This document shows positions 33,453-46,167 of a stretch of DNA of 64,000 nucleotides, piece after piece. The notes beneath the pieces were generated by a model that was not told the origin of the DNA, did no database searches, and saw nothing but the letters and a program-made list of their open reading frames with translations. The translations under genes and the position numbers were made by a program. Source of the stretch: Staphylotrichum longicolle (Eukaryota > Ascomycota > Sordariomycetes > Sordariales > Chaetomiaceae); contig JAHCVI010000003.1 in assembly GCA_019096155.1 (NCBI GenBank), positions 4,154,001-4,218,000 of the forward strand, in the 5' to 3' direction. Each line of letters begins with the position of its first letter. Within the stretch, counting starts at the first letter, position 1.

Positions 33453-35801
33453 CTTCGTTCGTGTGCTGCGACTCGGAGGAGGGGGCCGATGATGAGGGCA
33501 TGAATCGCGGCTGCAGGGACGCGCTGCAGTTCAGTGACTCGTTGAGGAGGCTAGACGATAGGCAGCGTAAGCGGAGTGTCCTGGAGGTTGCGAGGCGAAG
33601 GTAACTGGAAAATGCCTGGTCCGGTCGATCAACCACGGCAGTGCGAGTGCGGGGGAGGAGGACAACGGATAGGTAAACGAAACTGGGCAGAGGGGCAGCC
33701 GCAAAGACCGGACGGAGGCGAAAGGAGGGCAAAATCCGGAAGTGAGGTCGCGGGGCTGAGGTGGTTTGGGTTGCAAAGACGGGCATGGAATGGAGGGCCC
33801 ATTGCTGCAGTGGGTGAAGAAGCAAGGGCTAAGTCGCGGCCCAAGAAAGCGGGAAGGCAGGGTTGGCGGTTTGAGGGCTAATTGACAGAGGGGTCGCGCA
33901 GACTCACAAAGGTCCTGGGCCAGCGAACTGGGAAAACGGCTGCGCGGGAAGGCTCGCCTGGCGGAAGAGGCCGGCGGTTCGCTGGGGACGTGGCCGGACT
34001 TCCAAGGTCGTTGCGCGGGACACGATGCGCGGGCCGAAGGCGGTGGTGGGCTTCGGAGAGCTTCGTTGAGTTAGGTTGTTCTGATGTTCCAAGGCGCTGC
34101 TGCTGGATTTGTGGTCCCGAGCCATGCAGGCGCAGTTCCCCATCCGTCAGCGCCCATTGGCCAGCGAGGTTCTCTGCACGTGATCCTCCAGCCTCGTGCC
34201 TGACCCCGTCTTGGCTCGAACGGGTTGATTTGGCTTGTTTGAATTGCAACTTCTGTTTGATTCCCCATCACAAGCTCCCAGCTCTCGAGCCGCTCTGCAA
34301 TCGGATGGATCGCCTTCACCACAGCACAACCTCAGGCCGTTCGACTCACTCATTCCCCGCCCGGTGGACATTGCTCTCGGTTCTGCCCGATGACGAGGAT
34401 CTTCTTGGCGCCCGGAACCGACCAGGAAATCAGTTAGCGGTGCAGCACAGTGGATGCGGCCGGACATTTGGCACCTGGGCCGGTGGCCGCTGAAACCGAT
34501 GCCCTGGACTCCCGCCCTGCCATGCCAACTTTGCATGTCACCCGTCAATTCCCGTTTTCGTCCTGCGCTTTGGAAACCCACTTCTCGTGCCTTTCCAATG
34601 CCCTTTTACTTGCATTGTTATCTGCATCCGGACTGGAGTCGGAGTTGTAGAACAGAGGTGCGGCTGGATGCCATGGCAGCGTCGGAATGCCTGGCTGCCC
34701 GGAGCCCCAGCTCAAAATAGTGCTTTCCCACCCTCAACCACAAGCCACAGCAGAACCACGACAATCAGAAGCAGAGATGGTTTGTGATCGTCTGAAAACG
34801 ATGCCGAGTCCAACCTGGAGAATCGACAATCGACGTTTGCATGAATTTCCTTGTAAGTTTTCGGGCTATTTGGGGACCGAGGAGCGAATGTTTTCCTGTT
34901 TCGATCCTCGAAGCTCTCGAATGCAACATTCAGGGTTCATGCACGGCCTCACCCCGCCCCAGTGCACAGCACTGTCTGTGGCCTATCATACCGCTGGACT
35001 TCAGCGCCCTGCCAGAGCTGAGCACCCGTCGGGGCGCTTGCCCCACCACGCCGTGATAAATACGACTGATCCGTCAACAAGCAAGTGGATTGCGTGGCGG
35101 GGGATACGAAGTGATTCGTCCTCAGCAGGGCAGAGCGGGTGGGAAGTTGGGCCGGCCAGCCCTCGGCAGAGCTGCTATTGCTGGAAGGACACCATCATAC
35201 CACTCCCAATCCGCTGTGCGCCAACAGCCCGTATCTGGTCGCAGAAAGGAATTGGGATGACCAGACGTCACACTGTTTGCGGAGATAGCCCCGGTGCTTG
35301 AGACAGTTGGGAAGGTGGAGACGGATGGAGAGTCTCGGCTGAGTGATCAAGGTAACTTTAAGGAGCCAAGTAAGCGGAGAAATAACGGTGAGCTGTCGAT
35401 TGCAACTCGAGACTGAGAACAACAGAAGAAAAGAGGATAGACGAAGGCTGAAATAATTAACTGCGATACGAGGAGAGGGGGTGAAACGACGGATACTGGG
35501 TGCAGCAAAAGACAACTCCGGCCAAGAGTCGTACACGCCAAGCCTGAATGCGCGCTGGGGGTCGGCAGCTCAGCAGGGGGTTGCAACCCGTAGGACAAGT
35601 TCCTAGGACACGGTTGACAGCAGCATTGCATCCACACTGTGCTACTTATTACTGACTGGGCTTCCTCTCAAGGTCCAACATCAGCCCGGATCCTTCACAA
35701 TCTCCTACCAGCGATTGTCGCCATTTTCCCATTCTATTCCTGCGATTGCGCACGACAACAGGCTTCTGAGCGAACCTTCGCTCACCTGTCCTTTGCCAGT
35801 C
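33453..35801. other. Intergenic region, 2.3 kb, divergent NST1/RHO2
   Basis: Promoters of NST1 (left) and RHO2 (right). Open frames at 33882-34493 and 34687-35301 have no recognisable content. Confidence 0.5.
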
Positions 35802-36958
35802 ATGGCAAATGATCGCAATGCTCAGAACGTCATCCGCAGGTAAGCAGAACTGCTCCTCCGAGACCTGCCCTCCACCCGCGCACCTCGGGAGGCCCCTCCT
35901 TCTCGGTGGTCGACACCCAACCTCCAGCACCATTGACATGCCCGACTGCGCAGGAAACTCGTCATCATCGGTGACGGTGCGTGCGGCAAGACCAGTTTGC
36001 TGAGCGTTTTTACTCTTGGTTTCTTCCCAACAGTGAGTGTCACGGCCTCGGCTTGGAGATCCTCCTCCTCCTCCTCCTCCACATCCATGGACTAACATGC
36101 CGGCGCGCAGCATTACGTGAGTACTCTTCCATGATAGGTATCTGACTACGCACCGTGTCCTCCGAGGCCCCGACGCCGCCAATTCAACGTTTCCACGGCC
36201 GTCTTCTACCGGATATCAGCACCATCTCGTCACTTTCTCCGATCTGACCGTTTCGCTTCCCGCAGATTCCCACCGTTTTCGAGAATTACGTTACAGACTG
36301 TCGAGTGGACGGCAAGTCCGTCCAGCTTGCACTATGGGACACGGCCGGGCAGGAGGACTATGAGCGGTTACGGCCGCTAGCATACTCGAAAGCGCACGTC
36401 ATTCTAATAGCCTTCTCGGTCGACACGCCGGATTCCCTGGACAATGTGAAGCACAAGGTGGGCATCCCCATTACCGCCCCGTCTGTCTTGTCCCCCGTTA
36501 CTCGGCCAAACGGCGTCTCCGCCATTGGGGACAGGCCGTTCCCTTGTGTGCTGGATGAACGCAACCGTCATGTGTAACGGCTGTGCGACGCACGCAATTT
36601 CCTGACCCCCTTTTCAGACAGCGGATGTGCCGGGTCAGGACGGTTTGCTAACTAGGGATGGTTGCAGTGGGTTGTCGAGGCACAAGAACGGTGTCCTGAC
36701 GTACCGATCATCCTCGTCGGTCTGAAGAAGGACTTGCGCGAAGATCCATTGGCCATCGAAGAGATGCGGAAGCGGTCGCAACGCTTCGTTTCCCCGGCAG
36801 ACGGCGAGCACGCAGCCAAGGAGATCGGCGCCCGCAAGTACCTCGAATGTTCCAGTCTCAGCGGCGAAGGTGTGGACGACGTGTTTGAGGCCGCCACGAG
36901 AGCCTCGTTGCTTATGTTTGAGAAGAGCGAAGGAGGAGGCTGCTGCGTGATATTATGA
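35802..36958 (+). CDS. RHO2: Rho-type GTPase Rho2
   Basis: Membrane-bound GTP switch controlling cell-wall synthesis and polarity (in fission yeast, Rho2 acts through Pck2 and alpha-glucan). Exons 35802-35839, 35954-36032, 36112-36117, 36266-36457, 36668-36958; 201 residues. Product: [21 protein letters not shown]-loop [10 protein letters not shown], switch [16 protein letters not shown] where HY comes from a 6-base exon, switch [25 protein letters not shown] at the base-binding site, ECSSLSGEG, and C-terminal CCVIL, a CAAX box ending in Leu (geranylgeranyl type). The stretch [20 protein letters not shown] matches Rho2 better than Rho1, Rho3, Rho4 or Cdc42. All introns have GT..AG ends. Confidence 0.93.
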
Positions 36959-37769
36959 GCAGCTGATTGCTTCCCGATGACCACGAGTCGTCTGGAGCAG
37001 CAAGCACGCCCCACCCCTCGAGCCCCATTTTCAGGCCCTACAAGGGGTCAAAGAAGGTCAACACCGGGACGTCCCAAGTGGTCATCTCCCTCCTTGGGCT
37101 GCTCCCACACATCTCAAATCCAACCAATCGTCAGACGAAACGGCCTTGACGGCCAGGCGGGAGGCCAATCTGTCTATCTTGCTAAACGATCACATGCATA
37201 GCGAGTCTAGCGAGTCATGATCCGTTGTATCAATACGCTATAGAGTTTTAGTTTTCCTTCTTCTTCCTGGCTGATAGTCTCAAGCACAAAGGTCCTGGAG
37301 ACGGGTACTCTTTAAACGAGGTGTACCACAAAAGGGAGGAGGGACATGGGGGCACAGGGAGGTCAGACTGTCAATGCAGGTCATTTTCTATTTGAGTTGC
37401 CCACTACTTGGACGTTGTAATCAGGATAACAAGCAGGGAACAATCCACTGGCTACCTTCTCACTTTGGTCCGATATCTACTCGAGATTTGCTTTGTCTCT
37501 TGTTTCAAGGGCAGAGGAGCGAGCACACAAACGCACCAAAGACCATTGAACAAGTCCCCTGATGGGCTTTTGCCGTCATTCAGTATGGTACACGATATTC
37601 TACATTTACAGCAACACATTCAAACCAACCCAATCCATGCCTTGCCATAACCGCATGGCAATTTAGCCTCTCGCGGCCCATTTCTATCCCTCCACCTTCA
37701 CACACAATTCATTTCCCAGATGTGATACACACAAACCACCCTCCACCCCTATCCACTCCCCACTCCCGT
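36959..37769. other. Intergenic region between convergent genes
   Basis: 3' flanks of RHO2 and mL40. Nothing else recognised. Confidence 0.5.
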
Positions 37770-38396
37770 TCACCGCTTCCAGTCATGGTTCCACACCACC
37801 TTGGCCGGCGTCTCGGTCTGCGCCCGCGCGTACTCGATGGGCACGCCGTGCAGGCCGTACGTGCCCTTCTTCTCCATGGCGACGCGGTACAGGTACCCCT
37901 CGTCGCGGGTGCCCGGGCCTGACGTCAGCCGCAGGGCCTCGCAGGCGTTGCTCATGCTCTGGTACTGGCGCATCAGGGTGCGCTCGCGCGCCTCGCGCTC
38001 GCGGCGCCGGAAGAGCAGCCACGCCCGGTGGATCGTCCAGTGCCGCAGGTGCCGGTTGCGGCCCATGCGCAGCGGCGGCGGGATCCGCTTGGGCGAGAGC
38101 ACCGAGAAGTGCGAGAGCATGTTGATCATCTTGGGGTCGCGCGGGGCCTCGCCGCCGCGCTTGCCCGCCTTCGCGCCCTTGGCCGGCTTGCCGCCTTTGG
38201 CGCCGGCCTTGGCGGGTTTGCCGCCGCTGCCTTTGGATTTCGTGGAGAGGGCGAGGGGCGTGGTCGAGAAGGCGCGCGTTGGTGGCGCGACGCATTGTGT
38301 GCTTGTTGAGGCGGTGATCGGGGTGGGTGTGAGGGCGGTTGGTCGGGCCAGAAAACGCGAGGCGAGGCCTCGGAGGGAGGGTAGTGTGAACGACAT
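37770..38396 (-). CDS. MRPL28: Mitochondrial large-subunit ribosomal protein mL40 (yeast MRPL28)
   Basis: Structural protein of the 54S mitoribosomal subunit. Single exon, 208 residues. Basic presequence MSFTLPSLRGLASRFLARP; RAFSTTPLAL resembles a processing site. Then a Lys/Gly-rich linker (GGKPAKAGAKGGKPAKGAK) and the MRP-L28 domain from about residue 88: PKMINMLSHFSVLSPKRIPP, HLRHWTIHRAWLLFRRRERE, LMRQYQSMSNACEALR, ending in TPAKVVWNHDWKR. The domain is complete. Confidence 0.92.
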   Translation of the reverse strand: MSFTLPSLRGLASRFLARPTALTPTPITASTSTQCVAPPTRAFSTTPLALSTKSKGSGGKPAKAGAKGGKPAKGAKAGKRGGEAPRDPKMINMLSHFSVLSPKRIPPPLRMGRNRHLRHWTIHRAWLLFRRREREARERTLMRQYQSMSNACEALRLTSGPGTRDEGYLYRVAMEKKGTYGLHGVPIEYARAQTETPAKVVWNHDWKR

Positions 38397-39579
38397 GGCG
38401 GCGGCTGCGAGCTGTCTTCGATCTGGGGGAAGGGGAGCTCGACAGAGAAGTTGTCGTTTCGTGACTCGCGTGCGTGGCCTTAGGGGGCCCCTAGGCGTCC
38501 TCTCGACTGATTAATTCGTCTCACCCAAGGCTGCGTGTCGGTGCCTGGGAGTGATTTCGCCAGTTGGGCTCTCCAACTGCGGCGGGGACAGTCGGTGATC
38601 GTGTTGGGGCGGTGTCGTTGGTGTTCCTCGCCGGGACCCGGTGCGCGGTGGTGGATGCTGCTGCTCACGGAAAATTGAAAAGTTGAGCCAAGTGCGGGTC
38701 CGTGCCGATCAGCTCCGGAGCCGCGATTGGTCCCCAGCTGACGGGTCGGCGACAGGGGTCTTGTGGGCCTGAAACTAGCAGTTGCAGAAGCTTGGTCGTT
38801 TGTTGCTGGACCAATCTCAAGATTTCCTAGAACTTGGCCAAAAAGACTCAACGTCCATCTCAAGTTTGAACAGGTGCCTTCAACCGCCAGACCTAACTCT
38901 CTCACTGCATGTCCGCTGTAGGTAGTGCGAGAATTACAAGGTTTTGATTAGGTCTCCAGGTACCCCAAAAGGGAAGGGAGGCTTATACAAACCAGGCTAT
39001 CGGCAGGGACAGTCACCTTGAAGGTTGATAGCAAGACTTGTAAGACTCAACTAGCACACAACACACAGCCAAACCCAACCTCAACGATCGGCTTGGCGAA
39101 TACGTTGATGTCAATGGCTCGAGCCGTACCTGCTTCCCTGTCTAAAGACCTGCCATCATCTGCCCCGGCTTTAGGTCAGAAAGCGAGGGCGATGTCGAGG
39201 AACGATTCGGTTGTCATGCCGTTCTGTTCACTACCACGACTAGTTACCTTATCAATGATCAGATAAAAGACGAGATACTAACACGGCCCTGAGACGGTCT
39301 TTCCCGACACAGTACGGAGTAATCTCTGTTCGACGCACTGCCGCAGCGGCAGAGTTCGCCAATGGAAACCAGTCCTTGGGTTGCTTTGACAGCGGGGCTA
39401 AGGGGAACCCCCCCGCTATAAAATTTCAAACCCGCCAGGACCCCGCCCCCGCCTTCCGATGCTCGCTGCTTCTTCGATGACTCCAGGACTCAACCCAGCC
39501 CGGTGAGCTCTGGCTCTCTGTCAGTCCATCCAGCAGCCAAACACCCTTTTCGACTCCGGCGCCGTCGCACTCTGTCGCC
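38397..39579. other. Divergent intergenic region, mL40 and ADE6
   Basis: Promoters of both genes. A TATA-type box precedes ADE6. No gene supported. Confidence 0.5.
39417..39423 (+). promoter_or_regulatory. TATA-type box upstream of ADE6
   Basis: TATAAAA, 157 bases before the ADE6 start codon, after a C-rich tract. Position fits a core promoter; not tested. Confidence 0.45.
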
Positions 39580-42500
39580 ATGGCGTACCTCACTCTCGCG
39601 GGCGACTCCTGCTTCACGGCCTCCGAGGCCCAGAAGCTCAAGGACCTGATCAACAAGGTCGCGCCCATCAAGGTCGCCAACTTGCGCGGTTCTTGGGTCT
39701 ACCATGCGCATATCGAGGGCGACGCCAATGACGCCCGCCAGAAGCTCGCCCAATTGCTTCCTCTGGCGGCCGAGTCCGGGCTGTCCACCCCTCAGCTGTC
39801 GCATATCGGCTACGGGCGGAAGTGGTTCGTGACTCCGCGGTACATGTCGCCATGGAACTCTAAGGCCACCAGCATCGCTCAGGTCTGCGGCTTCGAGCAG
39901 CAAATCCGTCAGATTGAGCGCGGCCGCGTCATCACCATCGAGTTCGAGCAACCCTACAACGACAAGACGGTCCCCTTCCGAGACATCTTGCACGACCGCA
40001 TGACCGAGACTCTTTCGACCGATGCCCCCGACCTCAACACCATGTTCGCCGAGGGACAGCCCGCTTCTCTCGAGGTGGTCGACATCTTCGCTGAGGGCCA
40101 GGACCCGAAGCAGGTGCTCAACGAGTACAACAAGGCCCGCGGCCTGGCATTGGATCAGTCTGAGGTGGAATACCTCGTGGAGAAGTTCACCCAGCTGGGC
40201 CGCCCCCCGCACGATATCGAGCTCTTCATGTTTGCTCAGGTCAACTCGGAGCACTGCCGCCACAAGCAGTTTAACGCGAACTGGACCATCGATGGCATGG
40301 CCAAGGGGAAGACGCTGTTCGAGATGATCAGGAACACCCACAAGATCACACCGGACTTCACCGTCTCTGCCTACAGCGACAACGCGGCGGTTATGGAGGG
40401 TGAACACGCCAATCTGTGGGCGCCCGACTATTCGACCGGCTCTTGGAAGCTGCACAAGGAGCTCCTCCACGTCTTGGCCAAGGTCGAGACGCACAACCAC
40501 CCGACTGCCATCGCCCCTTTCCCCGGCGCCGCCACTGGGTCTGGTGGAGAGATCCGTGATGAAGGTGCCGTGGGCAGGGGTTCCATGCCAAAGGCTGGTC
40601 TCTGCGGTTTCTGGGTCTCAGACCTGCTTATTCCGGATCACAAAGCCCCGTGGGAGATCGATGTCGGCCGGCCGGCGCATTTTGCCAGCAGTCTCGACAT
40701 CATGCTCGAGGCTCCCATTGGCAGCGCCCGCTTCAACAATGAGTTTGGGCGTCCTTGTCTCACCGGTACCTTCCGCACACTTCTCACCGCGGATGACACC
40801 AAGGCGGAAGGCGAGTTCCGCGGCTATCACAAGCCTATCATGATTGCCGGTGGTGTTGGCACGGTTCGGGAGAAGCACGCGCTGAAGAAGCCCGAGGACG
40901 TCACAGAAGGCGCGCATGTCATTGTTCTCGGCGGTCCTGCCATGCTGATTGGCCTTGGTGGCGGTGCTGCGTCGAGCAACGCCTCGGGAGAGGGCAACGC
41001 CGACTTAGACTTTGACAGCGTTCAGCGCGGCAACCCCGAGATGGAGCGCCGTGCGCAGATGGTCATCAACACTTGTGTGGCCTTGGGTGACCACAACCCC
41101 ATTGCCATGATCCACGACGTGGGTGCCGGTGGTCTCTCGAACGCGCTGCCGGAGCTCGTCAAGGATGCCGGGTTTGGCGGCAGGTTCGAGCTCCGCCAGG
41201 TCGAGAGCGTCGACCGCAGCATGAGCCCGCTCCAGATTTGGTGCAACGAAGCCCAGGAGCGCTATGTCGTCCTTGTAAACAGCGACGGCATGGAGCGCTT
41301 CACCAGCATTTGCAGTAAGTCACACCCTTAGGGGACTCCGTTTTATTAGCCTGGCTAACGTGCTACAAGGACGCGAGCGCTGCGGCTTCTCTGACGTTGG
41401 AACTGTTCTGTCCCGGGAGGCGGACGGTGTTTCCAAGTTGATTCTCAGTGACAAAGAGTCAAACGAATACCCGCGCCCTATCGATGTCCCGATGGACGTT
41501 CTCTTCCCCAAGGGCCGGAAGCTGGAACGTATTGTCAGCTCCAAGAAGCCTTCTTGGCCCGTTTTCGATCCCGTCGCTAGCCTCAAGGCGGCCGTCGATG
41601 GCTCGCTCAGCGATGGCGACCTCTTCAAGCAGGCCGTGCAGCGCGTCTTCTGGATGCCATCGGTGGGCTCCAAATCCTTCCTGATCACCATTGGTGACCG
41701 TACTGTTGGCGGTCTCACGACCCGGGATCAGATGGTCGGACCGTGGCAAACGCCGGTTGCCGACGTCGCCGTGACGGCCACGTCTTTCAACCTTAGTGGA
41801 GCGAAGACTGGTGAGGCGATGGCTATGGGTGAAAAGCCCACCATCGCACTCATCTCGCCTGCCGCCTCCGCCAGGATGGCTGTTGCAGAGAGTCTGCTCA
41901 ACCTTGGAGCTGCCGACATCAAGGGCGGCAACCACCGCGGTGACCTGCGTCGCGTCAAGCTTTCTGCGAACTGGATGGCTGCCGTGAACCACGAAGGCGA
42001 GGGCGCTGCGCTGTACGAAGCTGTCGAAGCCATCGGCATGGATCTGTGCCCGAAGCTCGACATCAGCATCCCTGTCGGCAAGGACTCGACCTCCATGAAG
42101 TCCTCGTGGAAGGACGGAGAGACCAAGAAGAGCGTGACCGCCCCGGTGTCGGTTGTGATCTCGGCTTTCACCCTGGTCGAAGACGTCCGCCGCACGTGGA
42201 CGCCCCAGCTCCGCCGGGTCGAAGATGTCGGCGAGTCTATTTTGCTCTACGTCGATCTGGCACAGGGCCGCAAGGCGATGGGTGGTTCCGCCCTCGCCCA
42301 GTCATTGGGTGCCATTGGCCATGAAGCGCCCGATGTCCGGGATGTCGACCTCCTTAAGGACTACTTCGATGCGCTGGCTCAACTGCACGAAAGCGGTGTC
42401 GTCCTCGCCTACCACGACAAGTCGGACGGCGGTCTTATCACAACCATTGCTGAGATGATGTTTGCCGGTCGTTGCGGTGTTGACCTGATGATGGATGGCA

Positions 42501-43711
42501 TCGCCGCGTCGGGCAACCTGGCTGACATGGTGGACGCCCTCTTCAACGAAGAGCTCGGTGCTGTCTTCCAAGTCCGTGCCTCAGACGAGATCAACTTCAA
42601 GAGATGCTTCGCGACCTGCGGGCCTCCCGCTGGCCTGATCAAGAAGTTTGGCGTTGTCCAGCCGACATCGAAGCAAGCGCTCACCATCCGGTATGGCGAA
42701 GGCGCGCCGTTCGCCAGCCTGGACAGGGCCGAGATGCAGCAGTGGTGGACCAAGACTTCGTATGAGATGCAAAAGCTCCGCGACACCCGCGCGTGCGCCG
42801 AGTCCGAATACGCTACCATCTTGGATTCGGAAGACCCGGGTCTCTCCTACAATCTCACCTTCTCGCCGTCAGAGAACATTGCTCCTCTCACGGCGTCCAT
42901 CTCGGGCTTCTTTGGCAAGATGCCGCGTGTTGCTATCCTCCGCGAGCAGGGCGTCAACGGCTACGCCGAGATGGCCTTCGCCTTCCGCGCGGCGGGCTTC
43001 GACGCCGTTGACATTCACATGACTGACATCATCGCGGGCCGCTCGCTGTCCGACTTTGTTGGTCTCGCCGCCTGCGGTGGCTTCTCGTACGGCGACGTGC
43101 TCGGCGCCGGGCAGGGTTGGGCCAAGTCGATCCTACTGCACGACAAGGCGCGGCGCGAGCTGGCCGACTTCTTCAACCGCAAGGACACGTTCGCACTGGG
43201 CGTCTGCAACGGCTGCCAGATGCTGTCGCGGCTCAAGGAGCTCATCCCGGGCGCCGAGCACTTCCCGACCTTTGTGGGCAACGCGTCGTCACAGTTCGAG
43301 GCGCGCTACAGCATGGTCAAGGTCGAGGACAACGCGGCCCGGCCGTCGGTCTTCTTCAACGGCATGGACGGCTCGAGCCTGCCGATCGTCGTGTCGCACG
43401 GCGAGGGCAGGGCCCAGTTCGACTCGGACGAGTCGTTCCGCGCGCTCACCGAGGCCGGCGGCATCCCGCTGCGCTACGTGGACAACCGGCTCAACGTGAC
43501 CGAGACGTACCCCTACAACCCCAACGGCAGCCCTGCGGGTGTGGCCGGTGTCTCGAGCAGGGACGGCCGCGTGCTGGCCATGATGCCGCACCCGGAGCGG
43601 ACCATCATGGCGGACGTGGCGAGCTACCTCCCGCCGGACCAGCTTGCCGAGTGGGCCGAGTTTGGGCCCTGGTTGAGGATGTTCAGGAGTGCGCGGAAGT
43701 GGGTGGGTTAG
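39580..43711 (+). CDS. ADE6: Phosphoribosylformylglycinamidine synthase
   Basis: Fourth step of purine synthesis: FGAR + Gln + ATP to FGAM, cytosolic. Exons 39580-41314 and 41370-43711; 1358 residues, the full length of the eukaryotic single-chain enzyme. The 55-base intron (GTAAGT, CTAAC, CAAG) is phase 1. Layout: PurS-like N-terminus (MAYLTLAGDSCFTASEAQKL); FAQVNSEHCRHKQFNANW near 215; VETHNHPTAIAPFPGAATG; GAGGLSNALPELVKDAG; second synthetase half with PVGKDSTSMKSSW and YHDKSDGGLITTIAEM; C-terminal class I glutaminase with PRVAILREQGVNGYAEMA, nucleophile Cys in ALGVCNGCQML near 1190, and MPHPERT near 1315 carrying the His and Glu. All catalytic blocks are intact. Confidence 0.97.
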
Positions 43712-44136
43712 ACATGGGTCGTGATACTAGCTGGCGTTGTGAAAAAAAGGGGTTAAGGCGGATTTCAACATGGGAAGTGGGTTCGGCAGGTTTATTTTGT
43801 CTCGGAAAATGTACATTTCGCTGTTATAGACGGTAAATATCACAAGAACTCGGTGTTTTAACATAGTAGTCGCTGTTTTTATAGGTAGATACAGACGCAG
43901 TGAGTGTCAGAAGCACTCAGGTTCGTACACTCAGGTTTGCACACTCGGCGGCCAGCGACACACACACATGCAAGATCAATCATCGGCAGGCAAGCAGACT
44001 GGATTTCAGATGCCTCTGATGTGGTCGTGTATCGGCTACCTCATTGCTGTCAAGATAAGAGGGCAATCCTTCCGAGCATATGCATCTTCATCAAAGTGGG
44101 CTAGAGGGAAACCCCAAACAAACATCGACAGCTCTA
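43712..44136. other. Intergenic region between convergent genes
   Basis: 3' flanks of ADE6 and SGT2. Confidence 0.5.
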
Positions 44137-45357
44137 TCACCTCCCCGGTCCAGCTCCAGCACCACCGCGCCCGGCACCGCCCATCAAATTCCGAGCCCTG
44201 GTAATGATGTCAGCGTCCAGCCCGACCACTGTATCTATGCAGAGGGAACTTACATCTCAGCAACGCTGGGGTCCGACATGAGGGAGCCGAGATCGGGCAT
44301 GCCGCCGCCACCGCCGCGACCAAACGAGTCCGCCATCTCGCGCAGGCGCGGGTTGTTCATCAGGTTGGCCATCAGATCTGGGTTGCTCATCAGGTTCTGG
44401 GCCATGGACGCAAACATGGGGTTGTTCATGATGGACGCAAAGTCGGGCATGCCGCCGCCGCCGGCACCACCGGCGCCCCCACGGCCACCGCCACCGAACA
44501 TGCCTGCCAGATCAGCCAGGCCCGGCCCGCCCGCGCCGCCGGCACCGGGGCCCTCCCGCGTCGCGTCGCCACCGGCAGCAGCGGCCGCCTCGTCCGCGGC
44601 GATCTCGTCGACGCGGCGCTTCGCCGTCTCGTAGCCCTTCTTCATGGCCTCGCTGCCGCCGTTGCCCTCGTACTCGATGCCCTTCTGGTAGGCCTCCATG
44701 GAGCCCTTGGCGTCGCCGAGGGCGAAGCGCGCCAGGCCCAGGCGGCTCCACGCCTTGGTGTACTTGGGGTCGACGGCGACGGCGGCCTCGGCGTCGGCCT
44801 TGGCCGACTCGTGGTCGCGGGCGGCGCTGTGGGCGGCGGCGCGGTTGGAGAGGAAGATGGCGTTGCCCGGGTGCAGGGCCAGGGCCTGCGTGTAGAAGTC
44901 GATGGCGGCGGGGTAGTCCTTTTGGGCCATGGCGGCGTTGCCCTTGGACTTGAGGGCCTCGGCTTGCTTCTTCTGCTCCTCGGTGGGCGCTTGGCTGGTG
45001 GTGCTCGTGGACGACGGCCCCGCGGCGGCGGCTGCGGGTTTGGAACCCCCGGGGTTCTTGAGCTTCTCGTAGACGGAGTAGATCTGGAAGAGGCTCTGGC
45101 TGCCGACGGCCTGAGAGACGGCGGCCTTGTCGGTGGGGTCGACGCCGAACGCCTCACCGATGCAGTTGATGGCAATGTCGACCGAGTCCTTCTCCTCGGC
45201 CTGTAGGGTGCCGTCGGTGAGGGAGGTCGACAGGAAGTCGCAGATGGCCAGCGCAAGGCGCTGCTTGGGTGTTGTCGCCTGTTGGAGAAGGGGGGTTGGT
45301 TAGTGGGGTGTTGCCCAAGTCAAGCGTTTTCAATAGGGAGGTGGTGGGCTATACCAT
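44137..45357 (-). CDS. SGT2: Small glutamine-rich TPR protein SGT2
   Basis: Co-chaperone that hands tail-anchored membrane proteins to the GET pathway. Coding exons (minus): 45355-45357 (ATG only), 44254-45278, 44137-44197; 362 residues. The N-terminal dimerisation domain starts ATTPKQRLALAICDFLS. Three TPRs (about 110-215) include GNAAMAQKDYPAAIDFYTQA and AWSRLGLARFALGDAKGSME. A Gly-rich linker follows, then the NP-rich substrate-binding region with MNNPMFASMAQNLMSNPDLM. The last intron (56 bases, GTAAGT) rescues the C-terminus: VAEM then ARNLMGGAGRGGAGAGPGR, as expected for SGT2; unspliced it stops at once. Intron 1 is 76 bases. Divergent from the RING gene. Confidence 0.93.
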
Positions 45358-46167
45358 GGTGGTCTGTGTGTGACAGCTCTTCTCTCGTCTTGTGTAGTCA
45401 AAAAGAGGTTCAAAACGCAGAGTCCAAGGACAAGTCTCGTCTCTACCCGAAGCTAACAAAACAGGTGCTGGCGGGGCAGTTGTGGCCAGACGAGTAGGAG
45501 CGTCCGCCAGATTCCACGTCCGTCCGCCGATAGAGGGGCTGCGGGCTGAAGTGGGGCAGCCGCGGTCTGGAACTGGGGTATGGTACAGTTTGTATTTTAC
45601 GCCATTTTCGTCATGAGCCTCAACAGCGAGGGCTCTTGCTGTGCAGCTAAATGGTCTGAAGTAGGTAGTTATAGGCAACGAATCACCTAGATATGTGGCG
45701 TCACTCAAAACATTAGACCTTCCCCATCCTATGGTATATCTGCTGCGGTCGGCCCAGCCCCTCCAGTAATACCAGACTGAAACCAGTGTACCGGATACCG
45801 TAATACGTACGTCCCTTCAAGACCCTGGCTGCTGGGAACCAGGGAAAACAGTGGGGCACCACTGATGTCAACGGCCCTGGAGCTTCAGCCTTGTGCACAA
45901 CGCAATCATCCAGCCCAACTTCCCAACCCGCAACAGCCGAGGTGACAAACCGAAGAGGACAACTTAGCTTTGGCACAGTCGGCCGCATTAGCTTTCCTAA
46001 TATTTATTGCGGACGACAAAGCTAGTCCATAAGAACGCAGCGAAAGAAGGCACCTGCCAGCACAAGCACGGTCTTTTTCGCTTTCGGCTGCTCAAGCCTC
46101 GGGTGCAGCTGCAGGGCATCCATCCTCCCTCCTGTCTGGTCGTCTAGACACACCCGACCGACGAAAC
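45358..46167. promoter_or_regulatory. Divergent promoter region, SGT2 and RING-CH gene
   Basis: 810 bases between two start codons; no specific site identified. Confidence 0.4.

Noticed and set aside
39490..40500. 336-codon minus-strand frame over ADE6
   Set aside because: Antisense shadow of a complete, well-recognised enzyme.
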